NCBI RefSeq assembly: GCF_900090205.1
Contig: NZ_LT607802.1
Span: forward strand, 1,559,215 to 1,623,214
DNA length: 64,000 nucleotides
Source: Vogesella sp. LIG4
Lineage (GTDB): Bacteria; Pseudomonadota; Gammaproteobacteria; Burkholderiales; Chromobacteriaceae
Reading direction: 5' to 3'
In this document: positions 9,795-19,790 of the stretch, one piece after another
Layout: each line of letters begins with the position of its first letter
Numbering within the stretch: position 1 is the first letter of the stretch
The notes under the pieces: model-generated
What the model was told of the DNA's origin: nothing
What the model saw: only the letters and a program-made list of their open reading frames with translations
Database searches by the model: none
Made by a program: the position numbers and the translations under genes

Positions 9795-9831
9795 AACGGC
9801 CCGGGGGCTTGTTTCCCCCGGGCCGTTTTCA
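9795..9831 (+). terminator. Intrinsic terminator after mrcA
   Basis: Perfect 13-bp stem (AACGGCCCGGGGG with CCCCCGGGCCGTT), 7-nt loop, then TTTTC, beginning 20 nt after the mrcA stop. It may also serve the convergent ArsC-like gene. Confidence 0.85.
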
Positions 9832-9845
9832 TTCACAGCTGCCGC

Positions 9846-10190
9846 TTATAGCAGCTTGAGCAGGTTCTCCGGCGGGCGGCCAATGGCGGCAGCAGTATCG
9901 CCCACGGCGATCGGGCGCTCGATCAGGCGCGGATGCGCCAGCATGGCGGCGATCAGCGCTTCTTCGCCGAGGCTGCTATCGGCCAGGCCCAGTGCCTGGT
10001 ATTCCTCTTCCTTGCTGCGCAGCAGCTCGCGCGCGGAAATGCCGAGCAGGGCCAGGATGTGGCGCAGCTCCTCGGCGCTGGGTGGCGTTTTCAGGTAGTC
10101 GATCACCTGCAGCTCGGCGCCGCGTTCCTGCAGCAGTTGCAGGCCTTCGCGCGATTTGGAGCAGCGGGGGTTGTGATAGTAGCGCAGCAT
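9846..10190 (-). CDS. ArsC-family (glutaredoxin-type) reductase
   Basis: A 114-residue thioredoxin-fold protein from MLRYYHNPRCSKS. The CxxS-type motif NPRCSKSREGL (Cys ~9) is that of ArsC/YfgD-family reductases, and RPIAVGDTAAAIGRPPENLLKLL is the standard C-terminus. In the ArsC family the cysteine attacks arsenate and is regenerated by glutaredoxin/glutathione; YfgD-type members have no confirmed substrate. No other ars gene is adjacent, so arsenic resistance is not implied. The start at 10190 is chosen over a longer frame because the family begins about here and AAGG lies upstream. Confidence 0.85.
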   Translation of the reverse strand: MLRYYHNPRCSKSREGLQLLQERGAELQVIDYLKTPPSAEELRHILALLGISARELLRSKEEEYQALGLADSSLGEEALIAAMLAHPRLIERPIAVGDTAAAIGRPPENLLKLL

Positions 10191-10270
10191 GGTGGGCCTT
10201 TCCGGCGTTGTATCCGTCATGAAGTACAGTCGACAAAGACTGGGTCAAGCGCCTAATGTACAAAACGCCT

Positions 10271-10424
10271 GATTTGAGGGGGACTCGAAAAACCCTGCTT
10301 TCCAAGCGAGACAAGGCGCGAGCGAAACGACCTCCGCTGCATATGCTTGATATGCAAGGAGGCATAATCGTGAGCAAGGCCGTATCGTGACGAAAGCGGG
10401 TGTTTTTCGAGGCGCCCTTGAAAC
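10271..10424. repeat. ~150-bp palindromic MITE-like element
   Basis: Imperfect terminal inverted repeats of ~32 nt bound this intergenic block; the best-matched parts are 10284-10302 and 10392-10411 (CTCGAAAAAC... / ...GTTTTTCGAG). Inside is a second hairpin (CCTCCGCTGCATAT / GATATGCAAGGAGG). It shares GCGAGACAAGGCG (10306-10318) with the element at 12851-12997, suggesting one family. No coding capacity. It lies between the ArsC-like gene and the Bcr/CflA gene. Confidence 0.6.
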
Positions 10425-10472
10425 CGCACAGTGTAGTGCGCGGGCAACCTTTTGAGAAAGCACCTTATCTAC

Positions 10473-11696
10473 ATGGCCGATTCCGCCAATAAAAAGCATG
10501 GGGCGCTGGCCCTGCTGCTGGCGGCCCTGGCAACCCTGGGGCCGTTCTCCATCGATACCTTCCTGCCGGCGATGAGCGACATCGGCCATGCGCTGCAGGC
10601 CAGCCCGCTGCAGATGCAGCAGGCGCTGTCGGTATATCTGTTCTGCTATGGCCTGATGATGCTGTGGCACGGCGCCATCTCCGATGCGGTTGGCCGCAGG
10701 CCGGTGGTGCTGGTGACCTCCCTGCTGTTCGCGCTGGCGTCCGTGGGCTGCATGCTGGCGCCCAACCTGGGTACGCTGCTGCTGTTCCGCGCACTGCAGG
10801 GCCTGTGCGGCGGTGCTGGCCTGGTGGTGGGACGGGCGATCATCCGTGACCGTTTCACCGGCCACGATGCGCAGCGCATGATGTCGCAGGTCACCATGCT
10901 GTTCTCGCTGGCGCCGGCGGTGGCACCGGTGATCGGCGGCTGGCTGTTCGGCGCCTTCGGCTGGCGCTCCATCTTCCTGTTCATGGCGCTGGTGGGGCTG
11001 GCGCTGTTCGTGGCCAGCTGGCGCAGCCTGCCGGAAACCCACGGCCCGGCGCAGCGCAGCGCCCTGCACCTGGGCAAGCTTGCGGCCAACTATCTGGAGG
11101 TGGCAAAGAAGCACGACTTCCAGCTGCTGGCACTGGCCGTCACCTTCAACTTTGCCGGTTTCTTCGTCTACATCCCGGCGGCACCGGTATTCCTGATGCA
11201 GCACCTGGGGCTGGGGCACAACGATTTTCTGTGGCTGTTCGGCCCGGCGGTGGGCGGCATCATGCTGGGGGCGTTTGTTTCCGGGCGGCTGGCCGGCCGC
11301 CTTGCCGCGCGCGAACAGGTGAACCTGGGCTACGGGCTGATGTTCGCCGCCGCCGCGCTCAACCTGCTGCAGGCGCTGTTGCTGACGCCGGCGGTGCCGT
11401 GGGCAGTGCTGCCGCTGGGGCTTTACACCGTGGGCATGTCGGTGGCGGCGCCGTCCATCACCATCGTGCTGATGGACCAGTTTCCGCACCTGCGCGGCAC
11501 AGTGTCTTCGGTGCAGGGCTTCGTGCAGACCATGATGTCCACGCTGCTGGCCGGGGTGATTGCGCCGCTGGTGTGGGGCAGCGTGCTTAACATGGCCTGC
11601 TGGATGACCTTCTCGGTGACGGCGGGCTTCCTGCTGCGCATGCGCTACCGCCGGCGCATGGATCGCCACTATCAGGCGATCGAGCTGGATTCCTGA
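10473..11696 (+). CDS. Bcr/CflA-family multidrug efflux MFS transporter
   Basis: A 407-residue major facilitator with 12 predicted helices. Family landmarks: FSIDTFLPAMSDIG in helix 1, the loop motif GAISDAVGRRPVVL (~residues 70-83) and RALQGLCGGAGLVVGRAIIRD in helix 4, all typical of drug:H+ antiporters of the Bcr/CflA group (bicyclomycin, chloramphenicol, sulfonamides). ATG 10473 is used; a TTG at 10452 is in frame. The actual substrate cannot be told from sequence. One dispersed 10-mer lies at 11091. Confidence 0.9.
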   Translation: MADSANKKHGALALLLAALATLGPFSIDTFLPAMSDIGHALQASPLQMQQALSVYLFCYGLMMLWHGAISDAVGRRPVVLVTSLLFALASVGCMLAPNLGTLLLFRALQGLCGGAGLVVGRAIIRDRFTGHDAQRMMSQVTMLFSLAPAVAPVIGGWLFGAFGWRSIFLFMALVGLALFVASWRSLPETHGPAQRSALHLGKLAANYLEVAKKHDFQLLALAVTFNFAGFFVYIPAAPVFLMQHLGLGHNDFLWLFGPAVGGIMLGAFVSGRLAGRLAAREQVNLGYGLMFAAAALNLLQALLLTPAVPWAVLPLGLYTVGMSVAAPSITIVLMDQFPHLRGTVSSVQGFVQTMMSTLLAGVIAPLVWGSVLNMACWMTFSVTAGFLLRMRYRRRMDRHYQAIELDS

Positions 11697-11705
11697 GGCA
11701 GCGCT

Positions 11706-12188
11706 TCAGGCCTGGGCATTCACCAGCGTGGGCTGCAGCACGCGCTGTACATCGGCCGGGCTGATGCCCACCAGGAAGCCGCGCTTGCCGCCGTTGATGT
11801 AGATGCGCGGCAGCTCGGCGATGCTGGCTTCCATATACACCGGCATGGCGGCCTTGGTGCCGAACGGGCTGGTGCCGCCCACCTGGTAGCCGCTGTGCTT
11901 GTCGGCGGTTTTCGGGTCGCAGGGGCTGATCTTTTTGGCGCCGATCTGCTTGGCCAGCATGCCGGTGCCCACCTCGCAGTCGCCGTGCATCAGCACGATC
12001 AGCGGTTTCTTCTGCTCGTCTTCCATGATCAGCGTTTTCACCACGCAGTGCTCATCCACCCCCAGTTCGCGGGCGGAGACCGTGGTGCCGCCGCGCTCCT
12101 CGTACTTGTACAGGTGCTCGCTGTAGTCCACCTTGTGTTCGCGCAGTACCCGTACTGCCTGGGTTACCGGTGTCTTGTCCTTGGCCAT
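11706..12188 (-). CDS. ybaK: Cys-tRNA(Pro)/Cys-tRNA(Cys) deacylase YbaK/EbsC
   Basis: A 160-residue trans-editing enzyme that hydrolyses Cys-tRNA(Pro) mischarged by prolyl-tRNA synthetase. Recognisable features: VTQAVRVLREHKVDYSEHLY at the start, VKTLIMEDEQKKPLIVLMHGDCEV around the conserved lysine, and GYQVGGTSPFGTK, the family's GG-S-PFG signature. Start MAKDKTPVT at 12188. It lies downstream of msrQ on the same strand with a 31-nt gap and converges on the MFS gene. Confidence 0.93.
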   Translation of the reverse strand: MAKDKTPVTQAVRVLREHKVDYSEHLYKYEERGGTTVSARELGVDEHCVVKTLIMEDEQKKPLIVLMHGDCEVGTGMLAKQIGAKKISPCDPKTADKHSGYQVGGTSPFGTKAAMPVYMEASIAELPRIYINGGKRGFLVGISPADVQRVLQPTLVNAQA

Positions 12189-12219
12189 ACCTGTATCTAC
12201 CACAAAATCAAACCGGTGC

Positions 12220-12849
12220 TCATTGTACGCGGCGCGGCCAACGTTGCCACAGCCGCCAGGCCAGCAGCACGGCCAGGATGCCGGCATACAGCATGGGCTG
12301 GCTGATGTCGCGCTTCACCAGCCACCAGTAGTGCAGCACGCCGCAGATGGCCAGCGGGTAGACCAGCCGGTGCAGCCGGCCCCAGTTGCGTTTCAGCCGT
12401 CGCATCCAGTTGTCGGTGGAGGTGAAGGCCAGCGGCAGCATCATGCTCATGGCCGCCATGCCCACGGTGATGAATGGCCGCTTCATGATGTCGTGGCCGA
12501 TGGCGTGCCAGTCGAAGAACTGGTCCAGCCACAGGTAGCTGGAGAGGTGCAGCACGCCGTAGAAGAAGGCGTACAGCCCAAGCATGCGCCGCAGGCGCAG
12601 CAGCCAGCCGGGGGCGCCCAGCCAGCGCAGCGGCGAAACGGCCAGCGTCAGCAGCAGGAAGCGCAGCGTCCAGTCGCCCAGCGCGCGGATCAGGTATTCG
12701 ATGGGGTTCACCGCCTGGCCGCCAAACACCACGTAGGCGATCTGCGCCAGCGGCAGCAGGCACAGCGCGAACACCACGCCCTTGAGCCAGGACAGCTGGC
12801 GTGGTGACGGGCGGACAAGGTTGGCCGCAAGGGTAGTATTCATAGTCAT
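12220..12849 (-). CDS. msrQ: MsrQ, haem-binding membrane subunit of the MsrPQ methionine sulfoxide reductase
   Basis: Six-helix inner-membrane cytochrome (209 aa, former YedZ) that passes quinone-derived electrons to periplasmic MsrP. Conserved histidines for b-haem are visible in YGVLHLSSYLW, GRLHRLVYPL and CGVLHYWWLV. ATG 12849 and ATG 12843 are both possible starts. It follows msrP, but the two genes are separated by a ~145-bp palindromic element, which is unusual for this operon. One dispersed 10-mer (12820) encodes part of the N-terminus. Confidence 0.94.
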   Translation of the reverse strand: MTMNTTLAANLVRPSPRQLSWLKGVVFALCLLPLAQIAYVVFGGQAVNPIEYLIRALGDWTLRFLLLTLAVSPLRWLGAPGWLLRLRRMLGLYAFFYGVLHLSSYLWLDQFFDWHAIGHDIMKRPFITVGMAAMSMMLPLAFTSTDNWMRRLKRNWGRLHRLVYPLAICGVLHYWWLVKRDISQPMLYAGILAVLLAWRLWQRWPRRVQ

Positions 12850-12850
12850 G

Positions 12851-12993
12851 TCAGAACCTGTTTACGATCTCGCGAGCTAGCGCGAGACAAGGCGAGAACG
12901 GCTGAGGGAGCGGAGTTTACGAACAGTAAATGAGCATTTCGAAGACGTTATCAACGCCGTGTCGCCGAAGCGCAGCAGCTCGTAAACCGGTTC

Positions 12994-12997
<4 letters not shown>
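12851..12997. repeat. MITE-like palindromic element inserted between msrP and msrQ
   Basis: About 147 bp with near-matched ends: 12851-12870 pairs with 12978-12997 at about 17 of 20 positions (core GAACC-GTTTACGA-CT). The right end includes the msrP stop codon. The internal segment GCGAGACAAGGCG (12882-12894) is also in the 10271-10424 element. It splits what is normally a tight msrPQ operon and could form a strong RNA stem between the two genes. Confidence 0.6.
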
Positions 12998-13902
<905 letters not shown>

Positions 13903-14012
13903 GGCGCATCTCCTGGCAGGTGATGCCGGTGAGTCGGCAGGGGCGGTCAAATCTGACAGCGTAGAGCGCAAAAAATTCTCAACCGGGCGCTATGCGGCCA
14001 ACTTTATGGTGG

Positions 14013-14192
14013 CTAGAGGCGGATGCCGGCGATGGCCAGTGCCACGAACAGTGCTGCACTGAGCAGCAGAGCCACCGCCAGGGTGCGCACGAAGCGGTGA
14101 ATGTGTTGCCGTTGCTGCCGGCTCAGCAGCCAGCGGGCGGCCAGGTAGCAGATACCCAGCAGCAGGAACAGGCGGAACAGGCGGCCGATCAT
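14013..14192 (-). CDS. Small two-helix membrane protein (hypothetical)
   Basis: A 59-residue frame, MIGRLFRLFLLLGICYL..., with two hydrophobic segments (~5-20 and ~38-57) and a basic loop between (SRQQRQHIHRFVRT). I do not recognise a family. It sits in the gap between the msrP upstream region and the metX promoter, on the msrP strand. Only a weak GGAT precedes the ATG. Supported by membrane-protein-like composition rather than homology. Confidence 0.45.
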   Translation of the reverse strand: MIGRLFRLFLLLGICYLAARWLLSRQQRQHIHRFVRTLAVALLLSAALFVALAIAGIRL

Positions 14193-14266
14193 CGCGATAT
14201 CCGGCAAATATGAAGGGTGACGATTATCAGGAACGGGTAGGCAGGTGCGCAAGCGCAGGTTACCGA

Positions 14267-14304
14267 TATAATCGGGGCTTGCCATGGAGAAGCCTTGCCA
14301 TGGA
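14267..14304 (+). promoter_or_regulatory. metX promoter region with 11-bp direct repeat
   Basis: A TATAAT hexamer (14267-14272) precedes metX by ~92 nt. Just after it the 11-mer CTTGCCATGGA is repeated at 14278-14288 and 14294-14304, one and a half helical turns apart, around the expected transcription start. This could be an operator for a methionine-responsive repressor. No good -35 hexamer and no known SAM riboswitch were recognised. Confidence 0.4.
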
Positions 14305-14363
14305 CGTGCCAGAGTCGCAAAGACCGTGCCGCGCGTCCATCGCCGACTAGCAAAGAGAAACGC

Positions 14364-15506
14364 ATGCCCAATAACGCATCTTCCGTCGGTATCGTCAGCG
14401 CGCAGCGCGCGCTGTTCGAGACACCGCTGGAGCTGGCCAGCGGGATGACGCTGCCCGGCTACGAGCTGGTGTTTGAAACCTATGGCGAACTGAACGCCGA
14501 GCGCAGCAATGCCATCCTGATCTGCCACGCGCTGTCCGGCCACCACCACGTTGCCGGCCGCTACAGCGCCGACGACAAGGCCGCCGGCTGGTGGGACAAC
14601 ATGATCGGCCCCGGCAAGCCCATCGATACCAACCGCTTCTTCGTGGTGGGCGTCAACAACCTGGGCGGCTGCCACGGCAGCACTGGCCCGTCCAGCATCG
14701 ACCCGGCCACCGGCCAGCCATGGGGCTCGCGCTTCCCGGTGATGACGGTGCCGGACTGGGTTACCTCGCAGGCGCGCCTCGCCGACCGGCTGGGCGTCGG
14801 CCGCTGGGCGGCGGTGATCGGCGGCAGCCTGGGCGGCATGCAGGCGCTGCAGTGGAGCATCGCCTACCCGGAACGCATCGCCCACGCAATGGTGATCGCC
14901 TCGGCGCCCAAGCTGTCGGCGCAGAACATCGCCTTCAACGACGTGGCGCGGCAGGCCATTCTCACCGACCCGGATTTCTGCGGCGGCGACTTCTACGCCG
15001 TTGGCACCATTCCGCGCCGCGGCCTGCGCCTGGCGCGCATGCTGGGCCACATCACCTACCTGTCGGACGACGGCATGGGCGAGAAATTCGGCCGCATGCT
15101 GCGCTCCGGCGAATACAAGTTCGGCTACGACGTGGAGTTCGAGATCGAGAGCTACCTGCGCTACCAGGGCGACAAGTTCTCCGACTACTTCGACGCCAAC
15201 ACCTACCTGCTGATGACCAAGGCGCTGGATTACTTCGACCCGGCCAAGGACTACGACGGCGACCTGGTGGCGGCGCTGAAAAAGGCCAGCGCCAGCTTCC
15301 TGGTGGCCAGCTTCACCAGCGACTGGCGCTTCTCGCCGGAGCGCTCGCGCGAAACGGTGAAGGCGCTGATCGCCGCCGGCAAGCGCGTCAGCTACGGCGA
15401 GATCGAATCGGTGCACGGCCATGACGCCTTCCTGATGACCGATCAGCCCTATGTGGAGCTGATGCGTGCCTACCTGAACCGCGTGGCCGAGGAGGTGAAC
15501 GCATGA
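14364..15506 (+). CDS. metX: Homoserine O-acyltransferase MetX
   Basis: Alpha/beta-hydrolase-fold enzyme (380 aa) that acylates homoserine, the first committed step of methionine synthesis. The nucleophile elbow [13 protein letters not shown] (Ser ~157), the aspartate region and the catalytic histidine in SVHGHDAFL are present. Many proteobacterial MetX proteins paired with MetW use succinyl-CoA rather than acetyl-CoA; acyl specificity is not decided here. Start MPNNASSVG at 14364 has AGAGAAA upstream. It overlaps metW by 4 nt. Confidence 0.95.
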   Translation: MPNNASSVGIVSAQRALFETPLELASGMTLPGYELVFETYGELNAERSNAILICHALSGHHHVAGRYSADDKAAGWWDNMIGPGKPIDTNRFFVVGVNNLGGCHGSTGPSSIDPATGQPWGSRFPVMTVPDWVTSQARLADRLGVGRWAAVIGGSLGGMQALQWSIAYPERIAHAMVIASAPKLSAQNIAFNDVARQAILTDPDFCGGDFYAVGTIPRRGLRLARMLGHITYLSDDGMGEKFGRMLRSGEYKFGYDVEFEIESYLRYQGDKFSDYFDANTYLLMTKALDYFDPAKDYDGDLVAALKKASASFLVASFTSDWRFSPERSRETVKALIAAGKRVSYGEIESVHGHDAFLMTDQPYVELMRAYLNRVAEEVNA

Positions 15507-16099
15507 GCTTTTTCGATTCCCTGCGCCCCGACCTGCAACTGATCGCCGACTGGATTCCGCCAGGCAGCCGCGTGCTGGATCTGGGCTGTGGCGAGGGCGA
15601 ACTGCTGGCCTGGCTGCAGCACAACAAGCAGATCAACGGCTATGGCGTGGATTTCGACGTGAACAACGTGGTGAGCTGCGTGAAGGCCGGCGTCAACGCC
15701 ATCCAGGGTGACCTGGAGGCCGGCCTCGCCGAGTTCGAGGACCAGCGCTTCGACCACGTGGTGCTGTCGCAGACCATCCAGGCCATGCGCCATACCGAGG
15801 AAATCCTGCTGGAGATGCTGCGGGTTGGCCGCGAAGCCATCGTGACCTTCCCCAACTTCGGCTACTGGCAGAACCGCTGGCAGATCATGCTCGGGCGCAT
15901 GCCGGTGTCCGACGACATGCCCTACCAGTGGTACAACACCCCCAATATCCACTGGTGTATGCTCGGCGACTTTGACGCGCTGTGCGCCAAGAACCGCATC
16001 CGCGTGCTGGAGCGGGTGGTGATGACGCATGGCCGGCAGGTGAATGTCCTGCCCAATCTGCGCGGCAGCCTGGCGTTCTACCGCGTCAGCCGCGGCTGA
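15503..16099 (+). CDS. metW: Methionine biosynthesis protein MetW
   Basis: A 198-residue class I SAM-dependent methyltransferase-like protein; motif I is [15 protein letters not shown] (~residues 24-38), and [14 protein letters not shown] is typical of MetW. It forms a functional pair with MetX in proteobacteria. The ATGA overlap with metX shows translational coupling. A dispersed 10-mer lies immediately after the stop (16101-16110), followed by a GC hairpin. Confidence 0.95.
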   Translation: MSFFDSLRPDLQLIADWIPPGSRVLDLGCGEGELLAWLQHNKQINGYGVDFDVNNVVSCVKAGVNAIQGDLEAGLAEFEDQRFDHVVLSQTIQAMRHTEEILLEMLRVGREAIVTFPNFGYWQNRWQIMLGRMPVSDDMPYQWYNTPNIHWCMLGDFDALCAKNRIRVLERVVMTHGRQVNVLPNLRGSLAFYRVSRG

Positions 16100-16120
16100 A
16101 TGCGGCCAACCCTGTATCGG

Positions 16121-16147
16121 CGGGCGCTGCGGCGCCCGCTGTGTTTT
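16121..16147 (+). terminator. Weak hairpin terminator after metW
   Basis: Stem CGGGCGC / GCGCCCG with a 4-nt loop, followed by CTGTGTTTT. The T-run is interrupted, so termination may be partial, with read-through into ampG. Confidence 0.4.
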
Positions 16148-16164
16148 CGACAAGAGGGCGTGTA

Positions 16165-17841
16165 ATGCGCGATATCCGACAGCTGGGCAGCTGGCGCATG
16201 CTGATGATCTGGGTACTGGGCTTTGCCAGCGGCTTGCCGCTGGCGCTGTCCGGCACCGCCATGCAGGCCTGGCTGACAGTGGACGGCATCGACGTGGCCA
16301 CCATCGGCTTTCTGAGCCTGGTGGGGCTGCCGTATACCTTCAAGTTCCTGTGGGCGCCGCTGATGGACCGCTTCGAGCCGCCGCTGTTCGGCCGCCGCCG
16401 CGGCTGGCTGGTGCTCACCCAGCTTGGTCTCGCCGCCGCGCTGCTGGCGATGTCGGCGCTGTCGCCGGCGCGCGACGTGCAGGGCTTTGCCTTGCTGGCG
16501 GTGCTGCTGGCCTTTCTGTCCGCCTCGCAGGACGTGGTGATCGACGCCTACCGCACCGACGTGGTGACGCCGGAGCAGCGCGGGCTGGCGTCCTCGCTAG
16601 GGGTGTTCGGCTACCGGCTGGCCATGGTGCTGTCCGGTGGCATCGCCATGGTGTGGGCCGACCCGCTCAATGGCGGCGGCTGGAGCTGGAACGGCATCTA
16701 CCGGCTGATGGCGCTGATCATGCTGCTGCTGGCCGGGCTGTCGCTGCTGCTGTTGCCGCCGGTGCCCAAGGACAGCGTGGCGCCGCAAAGCGATGCGCGC
16801 AACGACCTGAAAGGCTTTGCCGCGCTGCTGCTGGTGGTGGTGATCGGCTACCAGTTCACCACCCATCTGGTGGCGCCGCTGGCGGATCGCGTGCTGTCGC
16901 CGCTGTTCCCGCTGGCGGTGAGCCAGCCGCACTCCGCCAGCCAGGGTGCAGTGCAGGCCGTGGCACAAACGGTGCCGCCTGCGGCCAACCCTGCAAGCAC
17001 TGCGACCGGCAACAAGATGCAGGCCGGCAAGGCGGCAGCCGCCAGACCGGCGGTAGCGCCCAAGAAGAAATGGGTGGATCTGCTGTCGCTGCTGATCGGC
17101 GTGGCGTTTACCGTGCCGCTGGCGTGGTGGGCGGCGCGGCGGGCGAAGTTCGAAACCCTCAACCGCTCGCTGGGCAACTTCTTCAGCATGGAAGCGGCCG
17201 GCTCCTTCCTGGCGCTGATCATCCTCTACAAGCTGGGCGATGCCTTCGCCGGCGCGCTCACTACTACCTTTCTGCTTAAGGGCGTGGGCTTTGCCCAGGC
17301 CGAAATCGGCGTGGTGAACAAGGTGATCGGCATCTGGCTCACCATTGTCGGCGCGCTGCTGGGCGGCACGCTGATGCTGCGGCTGGGGCTGTATCGTGCG
17401 CTGCTGGGCTTTGGCGTGTTCCAGATGTTCTCCAACCTCGGCTTCTGGCTGGTGGCGGTGTCCGGCAAGGGCGCCTGGGGCGGCTTCACCCTGCCGGCCT
17501 TCGACTGGATCATCGTGGCGCTGAAGGAAAGCACCCAGGTGGACTACCTGCTGCTGTTCGCGGTGGCGCTGGAGAATCTGGCCAGCGGCATGGGCACCGC
17601 GGCTTTCGTCGCCTTCCTGATGGCGCTGTGCAACCACCGCTTTACCGCCACCCAGTTCGCGCTGCTGTCGGCCTTCGCCGCCATCGGCCGGGTGTGGGTG
17701 GGGCCGCTGTCCGGCGTGCTGACCGAAAGCATAGGCTGGCCGGCGTTCTTCCTGTTCGCCACCGCCTCCGCCGCGCCGGGGCTGATCATGCTGATGCGGC
17801 TGAAGACGCGGGTGATGGCGCTGGATATCGCCCGGGCCTGA
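16165..17841 (+). CDS. ampG: Muropeptide permease AmpG
   Basis: MFS-type inner-membrane importer of GlcNAc-anhydroMurNAc peptides for cell-wall recycling. At 558 residues it is longer than a 12-helix core because of a hydrophilic Ala/Pro-rich insert (~residues 250-305, ending in PKKKW) between helices. Landmarks: MIWVLGFASGLPLALSGTAMQAW at the start and DVVIDAYRTDVVTPEQRG. The dispersed 10-mer at 16980 falls inside the linker. ATG 16165 follows AGAGGG. Confidence 0.93.
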   Translation: MRDIRQLGSWRMLMIWVLGFASGLPLALSGTAMQAWLTVDGIDVATIGFLSLVGLPYTFKFLWAPLMDRFEPPLFGRRRGWLVLTQLGLAAALLAMSALSPARDVQGFALLAVLLAFLSASQDVVIDAYRTDVVTPEQRGLASSLGVFGYRLAMVLSGGIAMVWADPLNGGGWSWNGIYRLMALIMLLLAGLSLLLLPPVPKDSVAPQSDARNDLKGFAALLLVVVIGYQFTTHLVAPLADRVLSPLFPLAVSQPHSASQGAVQAVAQTVPPAANPASTATGNKMQAGKAAAARPAVAPKKKWVDLLSLLIGVAFTVPLAWWAARRAKFETLNRSLGNFFSMEAAGSFLALIILYKLGDAFAGALTTTFLLKGVGFAQAEIGVVNKVIGIWLTIVGALLGGTLMLRLGLYRALLGFGVFQMFSNLGFWLVAVSGKGAWGGFTLPAFDWIIVALKESTQVDYLLLFAVALENLASGMGTAAFVAFLMALCNHRFTATQFALLSAFAAIGRVWVGPLSGVLTESIGWPAFFLFATASAAPGLIMLMRLKTRVMALDIARA

Positions 17842-17863
17842 GCCTGCAAGGCCGCCGGGGACA

Positions 17864-17906
17864 AGAAAAAATGCCGTTCACGGAGCAGCGTGAACGGCAT
17901 TTTTGC
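17864..17906. terminator. Bidirectional terminator between ampG and wrbA
   Basis: A-run, perfect 12-bp stem (ATGCCGTTCACG / CGTGAACGGCAT), 6-nt loop and T-run. It serves both convergent genes. Confidence 0.9.
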
Positions 17907-17929
17907 GTGGCTGGCCTGACGCGGGCGGC

Positions 17930-18541
<612 letters not shown>

Positions 18542-18581
18542 TTAACATTGGCAACCAGCATTTTACCGGCTCGCCCCTACC

Positions 18582-19790
18582 GTGTCCCTTTCCGTCCCCA
18601 CCGTGTTCGGCTTTGCCGTGTTCATCCGCAACCGCCTGGCGCAGCAGCGCGTGCTGCAGGTAGCGGGCAGCCTGACCTTTACCACCCTGCTGGCGCTGGT
18701 GCCGCTGCTCACCATCGCGCTGACGATGATGTCGGCGTTCCCGGTGTTTTCCGACTACAGCACCCGCTTCAAGGTGATGCTGCTGTCCACGCTGGTGCCG
18801 GAGTTCGCCGGCAAGGTGATTACCGTCTACATGCGCCAGTTTGCCGACAATGCCGAAAAGCTCACCGCCGCCGGCATCGTGATGCTGGGGGTGACCTCGC
18901 TGATGCTGATGTCCACGGTGGAGCGCACCTTCAACAGCATCTGGGGCGTGCGCCGCGCGCGGCCGTGGCTGCAGCAGGGCATGGTGTACTGGACGGTGCT
19001 GACGCTGGGGCCGCTGGTGCTGGGCGGCGGCCTGCTGGGCTGGCGGCTGCTGTTCAAGACCACCCGCATCGAGCACACCATGCCGCTGCTGGCGGAAACC
19101 CTGCAGGCGCTGGGCAGCATCGGCCTCACCATGCTGGTGCTGGGCCTGTTGTTCCGCATCGTGCCCAACCGCTACGTGCCGATGCGCCACGCCATGCTGG
19201 GCGGGCTGGTGACCGCGGTGCTGCTGGAGGTGACCAAGCTGGTGTTCGGTTTCTATATCGGCGAGGTGGCCAACTACCAGCTGGTGTACGGCGCCTTCGC
19301 CAGCCTGCCCATCCTGCTGCTGTGGCTGTTCTGCCTGTGGCTGGTGGTGCTGGTGGGCGCGGTGCTCACCGCTTCGTTCTCCTACTGGGAAGGCCGCGCC
19401 TGGCGCCGCCGGCTGGAGCCGCGCCGCCGCTTCCTGGATGCGGTGGAGGTGCTGGTGATGCTGGACCGCGCGCAGGATGCCGGCCAGGCCTTGCGCCCGG
19501 AAGACCTGCGCCGCGAGGTGAAGGTGGGCTACGACGAGCTGGGTAGCGTGCTGGACAAGCTGGCGCTGGCCGGCTACGTGCAGAAGGGCGGCAACGATGG
19601 CTGGGTGCTGCTCAAGCGGGCGGAGGGGATTTCCCTGGCCGATGTGTTCCGCCTGTTCGTCTACCGCCCGGAGCTGAATGCCGAGGATGACGATATCGCC
19701 GCCGGCGTGGAGCAGCTGCTGCAGCCCACCATGGGCGAGCTGGCTCAGTTCAGCGTGGCGGAGTTTGCGCGCCGGGTAGGGCGGAAGTAG
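18582..19790 (+). CDS. YihY-family inner-membrane protein
   Basis: A 402-residue protein with about six helices in residues 20-265 (SLTFTTLLALVPLLTIALTMMSAFPVF is the typical first segment) and a soluble C-terminal winged-helix-like tail. Formerly annotated as ribonuclease BN; that assignment was withdrawn for YihY, and its role is unknown. GTG start at 18582. The 3' end overlaps the convergent DUF3025 gene by 46 nt. Confidence 0.9.
   Translation: MSLSVPTVFGFAVFIRNRLAQQRVLQVAGSLTFTTLLALVPLLTIALTMMSAFPVFSDYSTRFKVMLLSTLVPEFAGKVITVYMRQFADNAEKLTAAGIVMLGVTSLMLMSTVERTFNSIWGVRRARPWLQQGMVYWTVLTLGPLVLGGGLLGWRLLFKTTRIEHTMPLLAETLQALGSIGLTMLVLGLLFRIVPNRYVPMRHAMLGGLVTAVLLEVTKLVFGFYIGEVANYQLVYGAFASLPILLLWLFCLWLVVLVGAVLTASFSYWEGRAWRRRLEPRRRFLDAVEVLVMLDRAQDAGQALRPEDLRREVKVGYDELGSVLDKLALAGYVQKGGNDGWVLLKRAEGISLADVFRLFVYRPELNAEDDDIAAGVEQLLQPTMGELAQFSVAEFARRVGRK

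Noticed and set aside
8084..9832. Long open frame antisense to mrcA
   Set aside because: Shadow of PBP1A codon structure; Arg/His-rich, no motifs.
9846..10190. Arsenic resistance operon
   Set aside because: Only a single ArsC-like gene is present, with no arsR, arsB or arsH; YfgD-type proteins are common outside ars operons.
10245..11669. 474-codon open frame antisense to the Bcr/CflA gene
   Set aside because: The sense strand encodes a complete 12-helix transporter; the antisense product is Gln/His/Arg-rich without recognisable domains.
14200..14363. SAM-type riboswitch upstream of metX
   Set aside because: The leader is short (~85 nt) and I could not fit any known SAM or SAH riboswitch core; only a direct repeat is visible.
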